64,000 nt of DNA from Desulfocucumis palustris (GTDB lineage: Bacteria; Bacillota; Desulfotomaculia; Desulfotomaculales; Desulfocucumaceae). The notes below the pieces were generated by a model. That model ran no database searches and was not told the DNA's origin. It worked only from the letters and a program-made list of their open reading frames with translations. The DNA is taken from assembly GCF_002933875.1 (NCBI RefSeq), contig NZ_BFAV01000172.1, positions 39,778-103,777 of the forward strand, read 5' to 3'. A program made the position numbers and the translations under genes. This document shows, one piece after another, positions 19,228-28,865 of this stretch (within the stretch, counting starts at the first letter, position 1; each line of letters begins with the position of its first letter).

Positions 19228-21288
19228 TCACTCCTCGCTTACTACCGGTTCGGACGGGGTTGTAAAATCCCTTTCTTCCCGGCGTTTTCCCCCGGAAATG
19301 TCCCCGGACAATTCCAGCACGTCCTCCACGTAGGCCCGCAGCACCTCGGCCACACCCCAGGCCTGGGCAATACAGCCCCTGGGTATCACCGGCTCGTTTC
19401 CGTCGAATATTTCGGAGATAAAGCCCACCCCGTGATCCCGGAGATGATCCCGGAAGGGCCTGATGAACAATTCCGCCTGCCGGCGGTCTTTTTCCCGGTA
19501 CCCGTGAGCCTTGCGGTAGGCGGTAATAAAAGGGCCTATCAGCCAGCTCCAGGTGGTGCCCTGGTGATAAGAGCCGTCCCTTTTCACCCGGTCGCCCTGA
19601 TAAACCCCACGATACCCGGGATGATAAATGGAAAGGCTGCGCAGCCCGTAAGTAGCGTAAAGCTCTTTCCACACCCGGCTTAAAACCTTCCTGGCCCGGT
19701 CCGGGGAAACCGGCGAAAAGGGCAGGGCCATGGCCAGCACCTGGTTTGGACGAAAATGGTCGTCGGGTCCCTCCCGGCCAACCACATCGTAGTAATAGCC
19801 GCCCTGCTCATACCAGAACTCCCTTTCAAAACTGTCCCTGACCTTTTCCGCCAGCCCTTTAAGCCGGAATTCCTCGCCCGCCAGCTTGTAAAGCCTTTCC
19901 ATTACCATCAGGGCATTGTACCACAGGGCCGATATTTCCACCGGTTTGCCGTGCCTGGGGGTGACCACCCAGTGGTCCACCTTGGCATCCATCCAGGTCA
20001 ACTGGTTCTCCGGCCCGCCGGCCCGGATAAGTCCGTCATCGTCCATTTTTATGTTGAACAGGGTGCCTTCCATGTGCCGCCGTATGATTTCCTTTAATAC
20101 CGGATAGATATTTTCTATTATAAAACTTTCGTCCCCGGTGTATTGCAGGTATTTATAAACGGCATGGAAATACCAGAGGGAAGCGTCCACCGTGTTATAT
20201 AACGGTTCATGGCCCGCACTGTCCGGAAACATGTTGGGCAGCAGGCCGTCCTTGCAATTGCGGGCAAAGGTGAGCAGTATCTCCGCGGCGTCGCTGTAAC
20301 GGCCGGTAACCAGGGTGAGCCCGGGCAGGGCTATCATGGTGTCCCGGCCCCAGTCGTTAAACCAGGGGTATCCAGCTATTACGCTTTTCTTCCCGGTGGA
20401 TTTGCGCCAAACCACAAAGGCGTCCGCGGCCCGGGTCAGGCAGCGGGAAAGCATGTCCGGGCAATTTGCCTTTTGGGTCAGGGCTTGCCGCCTTTCCTCC
20501 TCAACCCGGAGCAATTCGCCGCCGTCAAAATTACTGTAAAATAAGCCGCCGTCCTCAATGCTGGCCAGAACCGTAACCGACCTTTCCTCACCGGGGGTTA
20601 AACCAACGGTAAAATGTCCCGGTATGTAATGGTCCTCCACCGGGTTTTCCCCCCGCTGGTCCTCCGCCGGATAGAACATTCCGGTAAACCAGCCGTCACC
20701 CCGCAGAAAGCCGCCGTCACTGCATATAATTTTCAGCGGGGGAACTCCGGGGGTCACCTTGACCTCCACGCCGCCTTGTATTTCATTGGTTTCAAAGGCT
20801 ATCTGACCCCGGCGGACGGTCCAGTGAAAATCCCGGCAGTTGACCATCGGCACCAGGCGCAGGGTGGCCGGAGAGGAGCCGTTTTTAACACGGTATAAAA
20901 TAACGGTGGTATTTTTCCCGTACGGCATAAAAATCCGCTTTTCCATAAAAACATCCGCAAAGCTGTAGATAAACCCGGGTACCGGGTCCGCCGTCATTAT
21001 CTGCTGATGTATAAAACCGAATTCGGAAACCCCTTGCTCCGTACGGTTGGTGGCCAGGTTGTAGACCTGCCCCCCGGCCTCGAAGCGCTCGTCAAGCTTG
21101 GCCAGCAGCAGCGTCCTTTCCACCGGCGGATTGAGGGACGCCACCAGCAAACCATGGTATTTGCGGGTGTTGGCGTTGATTATGGTTGAAGAGGCGTAAC
21201 CTCCCAGACCGTTGGTAACCAGCCACTCCTTCCGGACAGCCTGCTCGAAATTCGGCCAGTCTCCCTTGCCGTACCTTAACTCGGACAG
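19228..21288 (-). CDS. Glycogen debranching enzyme / amylo-alpha-1,6-glucosidase, apparent CTG start
   Basis: A 686-residue protein combining an N-terminal GDE_N-type beta domain with the C-terminal (alpha/alpha)6 glucosidase domain: IAGYPWFNDWGRDTMIALPGL, then NTVDASLWYFHAVYKYL and YHQGTTWSWLIGPF. It removes alpha-1,6 branches from glycogen. The frame extends well upstream of the first ATG/GTG/TTG codon: residues reading KEWLVTNGLGGYASST are the conserved start of the family, and the only sensible initiator is CTG at 21286-21288, seven bases after a perfect AAGGAGGG. Starting at the TTG at 21150 would delete that conserved block. A stop codon closes the frame at 21316-21318. Confidence 0.92.
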   Translation of the reverse strand: MSELRYGKGDWPNFEQAVRKEWLVTNGLGGYASSTIINANTRKYHGLLVASLNPPVERTLLLAKLDERFEAGGQVYNLATNRTEQGVSEFGFIHQQIMTADPVPGFIYSFADVFMEKRIFMPYGKNTTVILYRVKNGSSPATLRLVPMVNCRDFHWTVRRGQIAFETNEIQGGVEVKVTPGVPPLKIICSDGGFLRGDGWFTGMFYPAEDQRGENPVEDHYIPGHFTVGLTPGEERSVTVLASIEDGGLFYSNFDGGELLRVEEERRQALTQKANCPDMLSRCLTRAADAFVVWRKSTGKKSVIAGYPWFNDWGRDTMIALPGLTLVTGRYSDAAEILLTFARNCKDGLLPNMFPDSAGHEPLYNTVDASLWYFHAVYKYLQYTGDESFIIENIYPVLKEIIRRHMEGTLFNIKMDDDGLIRAGGPENQLTWMDAKVDHWVVTPRHGKPVEISALWYNALMVMERLYKLAGEEFRLKGLAEKVRDSFEREFWYEQGGYYYDVVGREGPDDHFRPNQVLAMALPFSPVSPDRARKVLSRVWKELYATYGLRSLSIYHPGYRGVYQGDRVKRDGSYHQGTTWSWLIGPFITAYRKAHGYREKDRRQAELFIRPFRDHLRDHGVGFISEIFDGNEPVIPRGCIAQAWGVAEVLRAYVEDVLELSGDISGGKRREERDFTTPSEPVVSEE

Positions 21289-21341
21289 CTTGAAACCCTC
21301 CTTAAAACAATATCTTTAAACTTTACAGCTACTCATAAACA

Positions 21342-22319
21342 TTACTGCGGAAAATCCCCCGGAGGCCGGCCGCCCATGGCCAGAGCCACGGCTCCCAGCA
21401 ACCCGGAGCGCTTGCCCAGGGCGGCGGGAACCACTTTAACCCTTTCCAGCGCGCCGGGCATTGCCCGGCTGCGAAGCTCCTCCTCCATAGTTTCCCACAG
21501 GGGCTTTCCCGCATTCATGGCCCCGCCCCCCAGCACCACCAGGCCGGGATTCAACAAATTTACCACATTGGCCAGGCCCATGCCCAGGGCCCTGCCGGCC
21601 CCCCAAAGAATTTCCAGGGCCTCTTCGTCCCCCCTGCCCGCGGCAGCCGCCACGGCTCCGGCGTCTATATCCTCAATCCTGCCCCCGGCCTCGGCCAGTA
21701 TCGCCCTGCCGGCCCCGGCGCCGGCCATCTCCCTGGCCCTTGCGGCCATGGCGGTGCCCGAGGCCAGTGCCTCCAGACATCCCCTTTTTCCGCAGCCGCA
21801 AAGGGGCCCCATGGGTTCCACCACCATATGCCCCACTTCCCCGGCCCCGCCGGAAGCTCCGTGATATATTTTGCCGTCCAGAATGAGCCCCCCGCCGATA
21901 CCGGTGCTCACGGTGACATATACCATGTTCCTTTCACCGGCCCCGGCCCCAAAGGTGTGCTCCCCCAGGGCCGCCAGGTTGGCGTCGTTATCCACCAGCA
22001 CGGGAACAGCAAACCGCTTTTGCAATATTTTTTTCAGGTGCACATCCCGCCAGCCCAGATTGGGAGCCTGATAGAGAACTCCCGTTTCCGGATCAACGGG
22101 CCCGGGAACCCCCATACCCAAACAGCAGATATCCCGTCCGGCCCCGCCCGAATTATAAACCTCCTCCACCGTCCCGGCTATGCGGCGGATTACCGCCTCC
22201 ATGCCTTCCCCGGGATTGGTGGGGACCCTGGTTTCGGCCAGCAGCTTGCCCCGGCTGTCCGCCAGGGCCGTATATATTTTGGTACCCCCCAGGTCAACCG
22301 CGGCCAGGCACTTATTCAA
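21342..22319 (-). CDS. ROK-family glucokinase
   Basis: A 325-residue sugar kinase. AVDLGGTKIYTAL at the N-terminus is the ATP-binding phosphate-1 motif. VLVDNDANLAALGE contains the catalytic Asp. GHMVVEPMGPLCGCGKRGCLE is the ROK zinc-binding signature, complete. It probably phosphorylates glucose released by the debranching enzyme, feeding pgi next door. The TTG at 22319 gives a family-like N-terminus (MNKCLAAVDLGG); a GTG at 22328 is possible. The frame continues upstream into the HAD gene, where the stop lies at 22348-22350. Confidence 0.9.
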   Translation of the reverse strand: MNKCLAAVDLGGTKIYTALADSRGKLLAETRVPTNPGEGMEAVIRRIAGTVEEVYNSGGAGRDICCLGMGVPGPVDPETGVLYQAPNLGWRDVHLKKILQKRFAVPVLVDNDANLAALGEHTFGAGAGERNMVYVTVSTGIGGGLILDGKIYHGASGGAGEVGHMVVEPMGPLCGCGKRGCLEALASGTAMAARAREMAGAGAGRAILAEAGGRIEDIDAGAVAAAAGRGDEEALEILWGAGRALGMGLANVVNLLNPGLVVLGGGAMNAGKPLWETMEEELRSRAMPGALERVKVVPAALGKRSGLLGAVALAMGGRPPGDFPQ

Positions 22320-22347
22320 AGGCTCCACTCCATCAACAGGGTTTGGG

Positions 22348-23157
22348 TCAACCGGTAATAAACCGCTGGATAACATGAGCCACACCGCCCTCGGTATTGG
22401 CCAGGGTTACATAATCCGCCCTGTCCTTAATTTCATCCCTGGCATTGCCCACCGCGACCCCCAGGCCGGCATAATCCAGCATCTCCAGATCGTTGTAGCT
22501 GTCGCCCACGGCTATGATTTCCTCCCGGGAAATGCCGTAATATTCAGCCACCATTGCCAGGGCATGGCCCTTATTGGCCAGGGGGTGGGAAAACTCCAGA
22601 AAATGCGGCTTTGATTTGGTAATATGCAGCTTTTCCCCGAAAAGGGATTTTAATTCCGGGGAAATTCCGTCCAGCTGCTCTTCCTCGGCCACCGCCAGCA
22701 CCTTGGTGGGATCAAACCGCTCTTTGAGCAGAAACTCCTCCAGGTCCCCCACTTCTATGGGTTTAACCCCGGCAACGGACACATACAGGCGGCTTTCCGG
22801 GGACTCTCCGGCGATCAGCAGATCATCGTCCTTATACAGATTGATGTGGTAGCCATAGGGTTTAATCGCCCTGATTATTTTCATGGCCATATCCCCGGGC
22901 ACCGGGTAATGGGTTAATGTTTCCCCGCTGTCCGGTTTTTTTACCAGCGCCCCCTGGTAGGATATGGCTGGTGTGTCCAGCCCCAGTTCCGTAATGTAAG
23001 GAAGAGTTGCCCGGTACATCCTGCCGGTGGCCAGCACAACCTTTACCCCGGCCTTTTGGGCCCGGCCTATGGCCTCCCTGTCGGCGTCCCCTATGCGCAG
23101 CTGTTTATCCAGCAGAGTATCATCCAAATCCATTGCGATCATCTTATAATCCGTCAA
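22348..23157 (-). CDS. HAD-superfamily phosphatase, Cof type
   Basis: A 269-residue Cof-like hydrolase. Motif I is MDLDDTLL (catalytic Asp near residue 10), motif II is LATGR, and motif IV is GDSYNDLEML, with a large C2 cap between. Such enzymes dephosphorylate sugar phosphates, FMN or pyridoxal phosphate; the substrate cannot be predicted. The TTG start is preceded by GGGGTGAT. Placement immediately upstream of the ROK kinase suggests sugar phosphate metabolism, by inference. Confidence 0.9.
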   Translation of the reverse strand: MTDYKMIAMDLDDTLLDKQLRIGDADREAIGRAQKAGVKVVLATGRMYRATLPYITELGLDTPAISYQGALVKKPDSGETLTHYPVPGDMAMKIIRAIKPYGYHINLYKDDDLLIAGESPESRLYVSVAGVKPIEVGDLEEFLLKERFDPTKVLAVAEEEQLDGISPELKSLFGEKLHITKSKPHFLEFSHPLANKGHALAMVAEYYGISREEIIAVGDSYNDLEMLDYAGLGVAVGNARDEIKDRADYVTLANTEGGVAHVIQRFITG

Positions 23158-23257
23158 AAAATATCACCCCGGTGTCAAAATTTTTGCCGATTAAAAATAA
23201 AAACCCCGTGCACTGAGGTCAGTTCACGAAGCTTTCACAGGCTCTCCCTATATAATA

Positions 23258-25126
23258 TCAGTTTTTGTCTGAATAAGAAAAGGAGAAAAACCTGGCCACG
23301 GCCTCCGCCGCCCTGCGGTTCATCCCCGGGACCGCCGCCAGCTCCTCCACCGAGGCGCCGCCTATGGCCTCTATGGAAGGATAGGCCCTGGCCAGTTCCC
23401 GGCGGCGGACCTCCCCTATACCTTCTATCTCCTCCAGCAAAGATTTTAAATTCCTTTTGGTGCGGAGCTGCCGGTGGTACGAAACAGCAAAGCGGTGCGC
23501 CTCGTCCCGCAGTCTCTGAAGCAGGTACAGAGCCCTGGAGTCCCTGGGCAGCCGTATGGGCTCAGGCCTGCCCGGGGCGAAAAGCAATTCCTCCTCCTTG
23601 GCCAGGCCGAATATGGGAATACCCGCTATTCCCAATTCCTCCATGGCCTCCAGGGCAGCGGAAAGCTGCCCCTTGCCGCCGTCTATGATGACCAGGTCGG
23701 GCATCCGGTGGAATTTGGCCTGCCGGCTGGAAAGCTGGCCGGTGTCGATCAGTTCCTTCTCTTCCCTGCCCCGGCTGAACCTGCGCCGGATAACCTCCTT
23801 CATGGAGGCAAAGTCATCCGGTCCCTGCACCGTCTTAATTTTAAACCTTCTATACTGGTCGGAAGAAGGCTTGCCCTCCTGGAATACCGCCATGGAAGCC
23901 ACCGTTTCGGCGCCCTGGATGTTTGATATGTCAAAACACTCCATGCGGTAGGGCGGTTTCTCCAGTCCCAGTTCCCGGGCCAGCAAAGCCAGCTCCTCCT
24001 GGCCGTCCCTCCGGGCGATCCTTTCAAGCTGCGCCTCTTCCAGGGCCAGCAGCGCGTTTTTGGCAACCATGTCAATTAATTGTTTCTTTTCACCCCGGAC
24101 CGGTATTTTAATTTGAACCCTGGAGCCCTTTTTACCCGCCAGCCAGGAGGATATAACCTCCATTTCACCGGGCTCCAGATCGGAAACCAGTATTTCAGAA
24201 GGTATGAAGTCGGCCCGGTGGTAATACTGCTTTATAAAGGCGGTCAGCACCTCCGCCCTGCCGTCCCCCTGGGTGCCGTTCAGTATAAACCGCTCCCTGC
24301 CCAAAAGTTTTCCGTTCCGGATAAAAAAAACCATCACGCAGCAGTCGTCCACCCCCCGGGCCATGGCCACGGCATCCTGATCCCCGGCGCCGGAGGAGAT
24401 AACCTTTTGCTTTTCCAAAATATCTTTTATGGATCTGAGCTGGTCCCTGATTTCCGCCGCCCGCTCAAATTCCAATTTTTCAGAAGCGTCCTCCATGCGG
24501 CGGGTCAGCCTTTTGACCAGTTCTTCCTGCTTTCCCTCCAGGAAAAGACAGACCTCCCGCACCATGGAAAGGTAGTTCTCCTTTTCTATCATTCCGCAGC
24601 AGGGACCCGTGCACCGTTTGATATGATAATTAAGGCAGGGTCTGCTTTTTATGGCGAACTCCTTTTGTTTGCAGGAACGCAGCGGGAAAAGCCTCTTCAG
24701 CAGGCTTAAGGTCTCGTGCACCGCCCCGGCCCGGGTGTAGGGGCCGTAATAGCGCCCCCCGTCCTTAACCAGCCGCCTGGTGATGTGCGCCCTGGGATAT
24801 TCTTCATTCAGAGTGACTTTTATATAGGGGTAGCTTTTGTCATCTCTTAAAGAAACATTATAGCGGGGCCGGTGCTCCTTGATCAGGTTGGCTTCCAGTA
24901 TCAGCGCCTCGACCTCGCTGTCGGTGACAATATACTCAAAGTCAGCGGCCCTGGACATTAGGGATCTCACCTTGACGGACAGGGCGGCGGCCGACTGAAA
25001 GTACGAGCGCACCCGGTTTTTCAGGGAGAGGGCCTTGCCCACATATATAATTATTCCCCCGGCGTCGCGGAAAAGGTAAACCCCGGGCTTGTCAGGCAAA
25101 TATTTAAGTTTCTCCTCCGGGGTCAC
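23258..25126 (-). CDS. uvrC: Excinuclease ABC subunit C
   Basis: A 622-residue endonuclease making both incisions in nucleotide excision repair. The N-terminal GIY-YIG domain reads GVYLFRDAGGIIIYVGKA (about 15-32). It is followed by the Cys-rich region (CLNYHIKRCTGPC), the UVR domain binding UvrB (about 200-235), the RNase H-like domain (ECFDISNIQG, VIIDGGKGQL) and C-terminal HhH motifs (IEGIGEVRRREL, AAVPGMNRRAAEAV). The start is GTG, eight bases after AAGGAGG. A 366-base repeat-rich gap separates it from uvrA. Confidence 0.98.
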   Translation of the reverse strand: MTPEEKLKYLPDKPGVYLFRDAGGIIIYVGKALSLKNRVRSYFQSAAALSVKVRSLMSRAADFEYIVTDSEVEALILEANLIKEHRPRYNVSLRDDKSYPYIKVTLNEEYPRAHITRRLVKDGGRYYGPYTRAGAVHETLSLLKRLFPLRSCKQKEFAIKSRPCLNYHIKRCTGPCCGMIEKENYLSMVREVCLFLEGKQEELVKRLTRRMEDASEKLEFERAAEIRDQLRSIKDILEKQKVISSGAGDQDAVAMARGVDDCCVMVFFIRNGKLLGRERFILNGTQGDGRAEVLTAFIKQYYHRADFIPSEILVSDLEPGEMEVISSWLAGKKGSRVQIKIPVRGEKKQLIDMVAKNALLALEEAQLERIARRDGQEELALLARELGLEKPPYRMECFDISNIQGAETVASMAVFQEGKPSSDQYRRFKIKTVQGPDDFASMKEVIRRRFSRGREEKELIDTGQLSSRQAKFHRMPDLVIIDGGKGQLSAALEAMEELGIAGIPIFGLAKEEELLFAPGRPEPIRLPRDSRALYLLQRLRDEAHRFAVSYHRQLRTKRNLKSLLEEIEGIGEVRRRELARAYPSIEAIGGASVEELAAVPGMNRRAAEAVARFFSFSYSDKN

Positions 25127-25144
25127 ACCCTCACCCTCCTTATC

Positions 25145-25490
25145 GCATATAACACGGGGACGGTTCTATTGTTATGCATATAACACGGAGTGCGACAGGG
25201 GACGGTTCTCAAGTGTCGCATTATTGGCCTTCAATATATCAACAGAACATTTCCTTTGACGGCTTGCATGCTGCAGGGGACGCCGGCTATCCCAAATATA
25301 AAGGGGAACAGCAAAAGGTGAGACAAACGGGTTTATTTCGGTGTCCCGCAATTGGTTGACACATGTACAAAGGAATTGTCCCCTTGTTAACGTGTTATTT
25401 GGCTCATAACAATAGAACCGTCCCCGTGTTTTGTTATAGAACCGTCCCCGTGTTTGCGGAATGCGACACCGAGAACCGTCCCCTGTCGCA
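25145..25490. repeat. Composite inverted repeat region with GACGGTTCT/GAACCGTCCCC hairpins
   Basis: This fills the 366-base gap between uvrA and uvrC. Left cluster: a hairpin at 25145-25177 (TAACA/TGTTA stem) and one at 25191-25220 (TGCGACA/TGTCGCA stem), both with GGGGACGGTTCT in the loop. Right cluster: the complementary forms at 25406-25437 (ATAACA/TGTTAT) and 25462-25490 (TGCGACA/TGTCGCA), both with GAACCGTCCCC in the loop. The clusters are therefore inverted copies flanking about 185 bases of unrecognised sequence. The right cluster begins two bases after the uvrA stop codon. No coding frame in the centre looks real. Confidence 0.8.
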
Positions 25491-25492
25491 CT

Positions 25493-28378
25493 TTAGAGTG
25501 CTTTGGAGTGGCGGATTTCACTGCCGTCACCGTCGGAGCAGCCGTAGGTTCCACCCTCAACCGGGGCCGTATCCAACACCTGGCGCAGGAATTGCCCGGT
25601 ATGCGACCCGGGTGCCCTGACAACTTCCTCGGGGGTGCCTGAGGCCACCACCGTGCCGCCCCTGTGTCCTCCCTCCGGACCCAGGTCGATGATGTGATCA
25701 GCGGTTTTTATCACGTCCAGGTTGTGTTCGATGACAATAACCGTATCCCCGGCGTCCACCAGCCGGTGCAGCACCTTGAGCAGGCGGTCGATGTCGGCCA
25801 TGTGCAGGCCGGTGGTGGGCTCATCCAGAATGTACACCGTCTTGCCGTTGGAGCGGCGGGACAATTCCGTGGCCAGCTTTACCCGCTGAGCCTCGCCGCC
25901 GGAAAGTTCCGGGGCCGGCTGCCCCAGCCTGATGTAGCCCAGGCCCACGTCCTGCAGCGTCTGCAGCCTGCGGTATATTTTAGGAATGTGCCGGAAGAAC
26001 TCCACCGCCTGTTCCACGGTCATATTCAGCACATCGGCGATATTTTTCCCCTTGTACCTTACCTCCAGGGTCTCCCGGTTGTAGCGCAAACCTTTGCAAA
26101 CCTCGCAGGGAACGTATACGTCCGGCAGGAAATGCATTTCAATCTTGATTATGCCGTCGCCCTGGCAGGCCTCGCAGCGCCCCCCCTTGACGTTGAAGCT
26201 GAACCTGCCCGGCTTGTAACCCCTGACCCGGGACTCCGGGGTCTGAGAAAAAAGCTCCCTGATATCATTGAACACCCCGGTATAGGTGGCGGGGTTTGAG
26301 CGGGGGGTACGGCCTATGGGGGACTGGTCCACCTCTATCACCTTGTCCAGGTTTTCCAGGCCCCTGACTTCCCGGCAGGCCCCGGGTTTGATTCTGGACC
26401 TGTTTAATTCCCCGGCCAGTTTTTTATAAAGCACCTCGTTCACCAGGGTGCTTTTTCCCGAGCCTGAAACCCCCGTTACGCAAATAAATACATTGAGGGG
26501 AAATTCAACATCAATGTTTTTAAGGTTGTTCTCCGCGGCTCCCCTGACCTCCAGAGCCTTTCCGTTGGGCTTCCGGCGCAGGGCCGGCACCGGTATGGAT
26601 TTTTTGCCGCTTAAGTATTGGCCGGTGACGGATTCCGGAACTTCCATTATTTCATCCACGGTTCCCTGGGCCACCACCCAGCCGCCGTGCTCGCCCGCCC
26701 CCGGGCCTATATCCACAACGTGGTCCGCCAGCCGGATGGTGTCCTCGTCGTGCTCCACCACAATCAGGGTGTTGCCCAAATCCCGCAGCCGCATCAGGGT
26801 GTTCAGCAGCCTGCGGTTATCCCTCTGGTGCAGCCCTATGCTGGGCTCGTCCAGTATATACAGCACCCCCATCAGGCCGCTGCCTATCTGGGTGGCCAGG
26901 CGTATACGCTGGGCCTCCCCCCCGGACAGGGTTCCGGCGGCCCGGTCCAGGGTCAGATAATCCAGTCCCACATTGACCAGAAAACCCAGCCTTTCATTTA
27001 TTTCCTTCAATATTTGCCTGGCGATCAGCCGCTCCCTTTCGGTCAGGTCCAGCCCCTGGAAAAAGGAGAGAGCCTCCGCCACCGGCATGCGGGTCACCCC
27101 GGTGATGTTCATTTCGCCCACCCGCACGGCCAGCGCCTCCGGGCGCAGTCTGGCGCCCTTACAGTCGGGGCATGGCCTGGCGCTCATGTACTGCTCTATT
27201 TCATTGCGCATGTATTCGGAATTTGTCTCCCGGTAGCGGCGGGACAGGTTGTTCACCACACCCTCGAAGGGCATGTTGTAATCATGTGCCCGGCCGTAGC
27301 CGTCCCCGAATATAACATGAATCTTCTCACCGCCGGTGCCGTAAAGTATTCTATTCAGGTTTGCAGCGTCCATTTCCGATACCGGCACATCCAGGCTGAA
27401 GCCGTATTTCTCAGCCACCGCCTCAAAAAAGGAATAGGCGTTGCTGCTTTTCATCCAGCCCTCGATGGCCCCGCCGGCAATGGATTTTCTCCTGTCCGGT
27501 ATAAGCAGTTCCGGGTCAATTTCCTTGTTGACCCCCAGGCCGGTGCAGGTGGGACAGGCCCCGAAAGGATTGTTAAAGGAGAAAAGCCGGGGGGCGATTT
27601 CCGGCAGGCTGATGCCGCAATCCGGGCAGGCAAAATTCTCGCTGAATATGATTTCTTCCCCTTCCGCCACCGATGCCACGGCCAGTCCGGCGGCGTGCTT
27701 TAGGGCCGTTTCCAGGGAATCCGCCAGCCTTCTTTCGGAACCGGGCCTGACAATTATACGGTCCACAACTATTTCTATGGTGTGCTTTTTGTTTTTGTCC
27801 AGTTTTATTTCCTCGGACAGATCCCTTACCTCGCCGTCCACCCGGACCCGGCTGAAGCCGCTCTTGCGAACCTCCTCAAAAAGTTTCACGAACTCGCCCT
27901 TTTTGCCCCGGGCCACCGGGGCCATAATCTGGAGCCTGGTGCCTTCGGGAAGCTCAGCCAGGCGATCCACCATCTGCTGAACCGTTTGCCGGGTTATGGG
28001 CTTGCCGCAGCCGGGGCAACCCGGCCGGCCGGCCCGGGCGAAGAGCAGGCGGAGATAGTCGTAAATTTCAGTAACAGTTCCCACGGTGGAGCGGGGGTTG
28101 TGGGACGTGGTTTTCTGGTCGATGGAAATTGCCGGGGAGAGTCCCTCGATGTAGTCCACATCGGGTTTGTCCATTTGTCCCAGAAACTGCCTGGCGTATG
28201 AGGACAGGGACTCCACGTAGCGCCGCTGCCCCTCGGCATATATGGTGTCAAAGGCCAGGGACGATTTGCCCGATCCGGACAGGCCGGTGATTACCACCAG
28301 CTTGTCCCTGGGAATTACCACGTCAATATTTTTCAGGTTGTGGGCGCGGGCGCCCTTAACCACTATTTTGTCAAGCAT
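25493..28378 (-). CDS. uvrA: Excinuclease ABC subunit A
   Basis: A 961-residue damage-recognition ATPase with two ABC modules. Walker A motifs are GLSGSGKSS (about residue 31) and GVSGSGKST (about 640). Signature LSGGEAQR appears in both halves, and zinc-finger Cys pairs lie in [14 protein letters not shown] and CEACQGDG. It loads UvrB onto lesions. The start is ATG after CCGGAGG. The C-terminal ~25 residues after [13 protein letters not shown] are not conserved. The stop is immediately next to repeat sequence, so the tail may have been shaped by a repeat insertion. Confidence 0.98.
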   Translation of the reverse strand: MLDKIVVKGARAHNLKNIDVVIPRDKLVVITGLSGSGKSSLAFDTIYAEGQRRYVESLSSYARQFLGQMDKPDVDYIEGLSPAISIDQKTTSHNPRSTVGTVTEIYDYLRLLFARAGRPGCPGCGKPITRQTVQQMVDRLAELPEGTRLQIMAPVARGKKGEFVKLFEEVRKSGFSRVRVDGEVRDLSEEIKLDKNKKHTIEIVVDRIIVRPGSERRLADSLETALKHAAGLAVASVAEGEEIIFSENFACPDCGISLPEIAPRLFSFNNPFGACPTCTGLGVNKEIDPELLIPDRRKSIAGGAIEGWMKSSNAYSFFEAVAEKYGFSLDVPVSEMDAANLNRILYGTGGEKIHVIFGDGYGRAHDYNMPFEGVVNNLSRRYRETNSEYMRNEIEQYMSARPCPDCKGARLRPEALAVRVGEMNITGVTRMPVAEALSFFQGLDLTERERLIARQILKEINERLGFLVNVGLDYLTLDRAAGTLSGGEAQRIRLATQIGSGLMGVLYILDEPSIGLHQRDNRRLLNTLMRLRDLGNTLIVVEHDEDTIRLADHVVDIGPGAGEHGGWVVAQGTVDEIMEVPESVTGQYLSGKKSIPVPALRRKPNGKALEVRGAAENNLKNIDVEFPLNVFICVTGVSGSGKSTLVNEVLYKKLAGELNRSRIKPGACREVRGLENLDKVIEVDQSPIGRTPRSNPATYTGVFNDIRELFSQTPESRVRGYKPGRFSFNVKGGRCEACQGDGIIKIEMHFLPDVYVPCEVCKGLRYNRETLEVRYKGKNIADVLNMTVEQAVEFFRHIPKIYRRLQTLQDVGLGYIRLGQPAPELSGGEAQRVKLATELSRRSNGKTVYILDEPTTGLHMADIDRLLKVLHRLVDAGDTVIVIEHNLDVIKTADHIIDLGPEGGHRGGTVVASGTPEEVVRAPGSHTGQFLRQVLDTAPVEGGTYGCSDGDGSEIRHSKAL

Positions 28379-28437
28379 GTAAAAGCCTCCGGGTTTGTTA
28401 TTCTATATTATCGGCATGCAAACCCAGGCCCGTAGAC

Positions 28438-28620
28438 TTAACCGCAGGTGGGTTTGCCAAAATTCTGGTGACTGGCCCTGCTGACTTTTTTTAATACTAT
28501 TTGGTTGTCTTCCAGGTAGATTACAAGCCCCGTGTTCTGATCCAGTTTCAGCACGTCCATGATGTCCTTGGTCAGCGCCAATTCTCCCTGGCTGGTGAGT
28601 TTGGTGGTATCGTAAATCAT
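28438..28620 (-). CDS. AbrB/SpoVT-type swapped-hairpin DNA-binding protein
   Basis: A 60-residue protein. KLTSQGELALTKDIMDVLKLDQNTGLVIYLEDNQIVLKK follows the AbrB pattern of strand, loop, helix, strand, a dimeric swapped-hairpin barrel. ATG with AGGGGAG upstream. It has no toxin-like partner next to it, so it may be a transition-state-type regulator or a lone antitoxin-like protein. It lies between uvrA and uvrB on the same strand. The 245 bases between it and uvrB show no gene. Confidence 0.7.
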   Translation of the reverse strand: MIYDTTKLTSQGELALTKDIMDVLKLDQNTGLVIYLEDNQIVLKKVSRASHQNFGKPTCG

Positions 28621-28865
28621 ATAACTCCCCTTTCCTGTCTTGAACGTCTTTCCCTAATATATAAAAGGAGTGCTGTACCGGCAAGGGGGTTATAATGTCT
28701 GCCGCTGTCACCTTTAAGGAGGCCTGTCGACAGTTTTTAACCGGATCGGGAACTTTTTTTCAGTATTAAATAACCATGACAGTAATTTTATGCCATTATT
28801 ATAACCACTGGTTCAATAAAACAGTTTTTAACACACCCGCGGGGTTCAGCAATTGTCGATATACA

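Noticed and set aside
19289..19320. GGAAATGTCCCCGGACA in the debranching-enzyme gene (and a similar word near 18071 in pgi) as repeat copies
   Set aside because: Both are in coding sequence that reads sensibly (SGDI words) with no paired arm; treated as chance or at most remnants.
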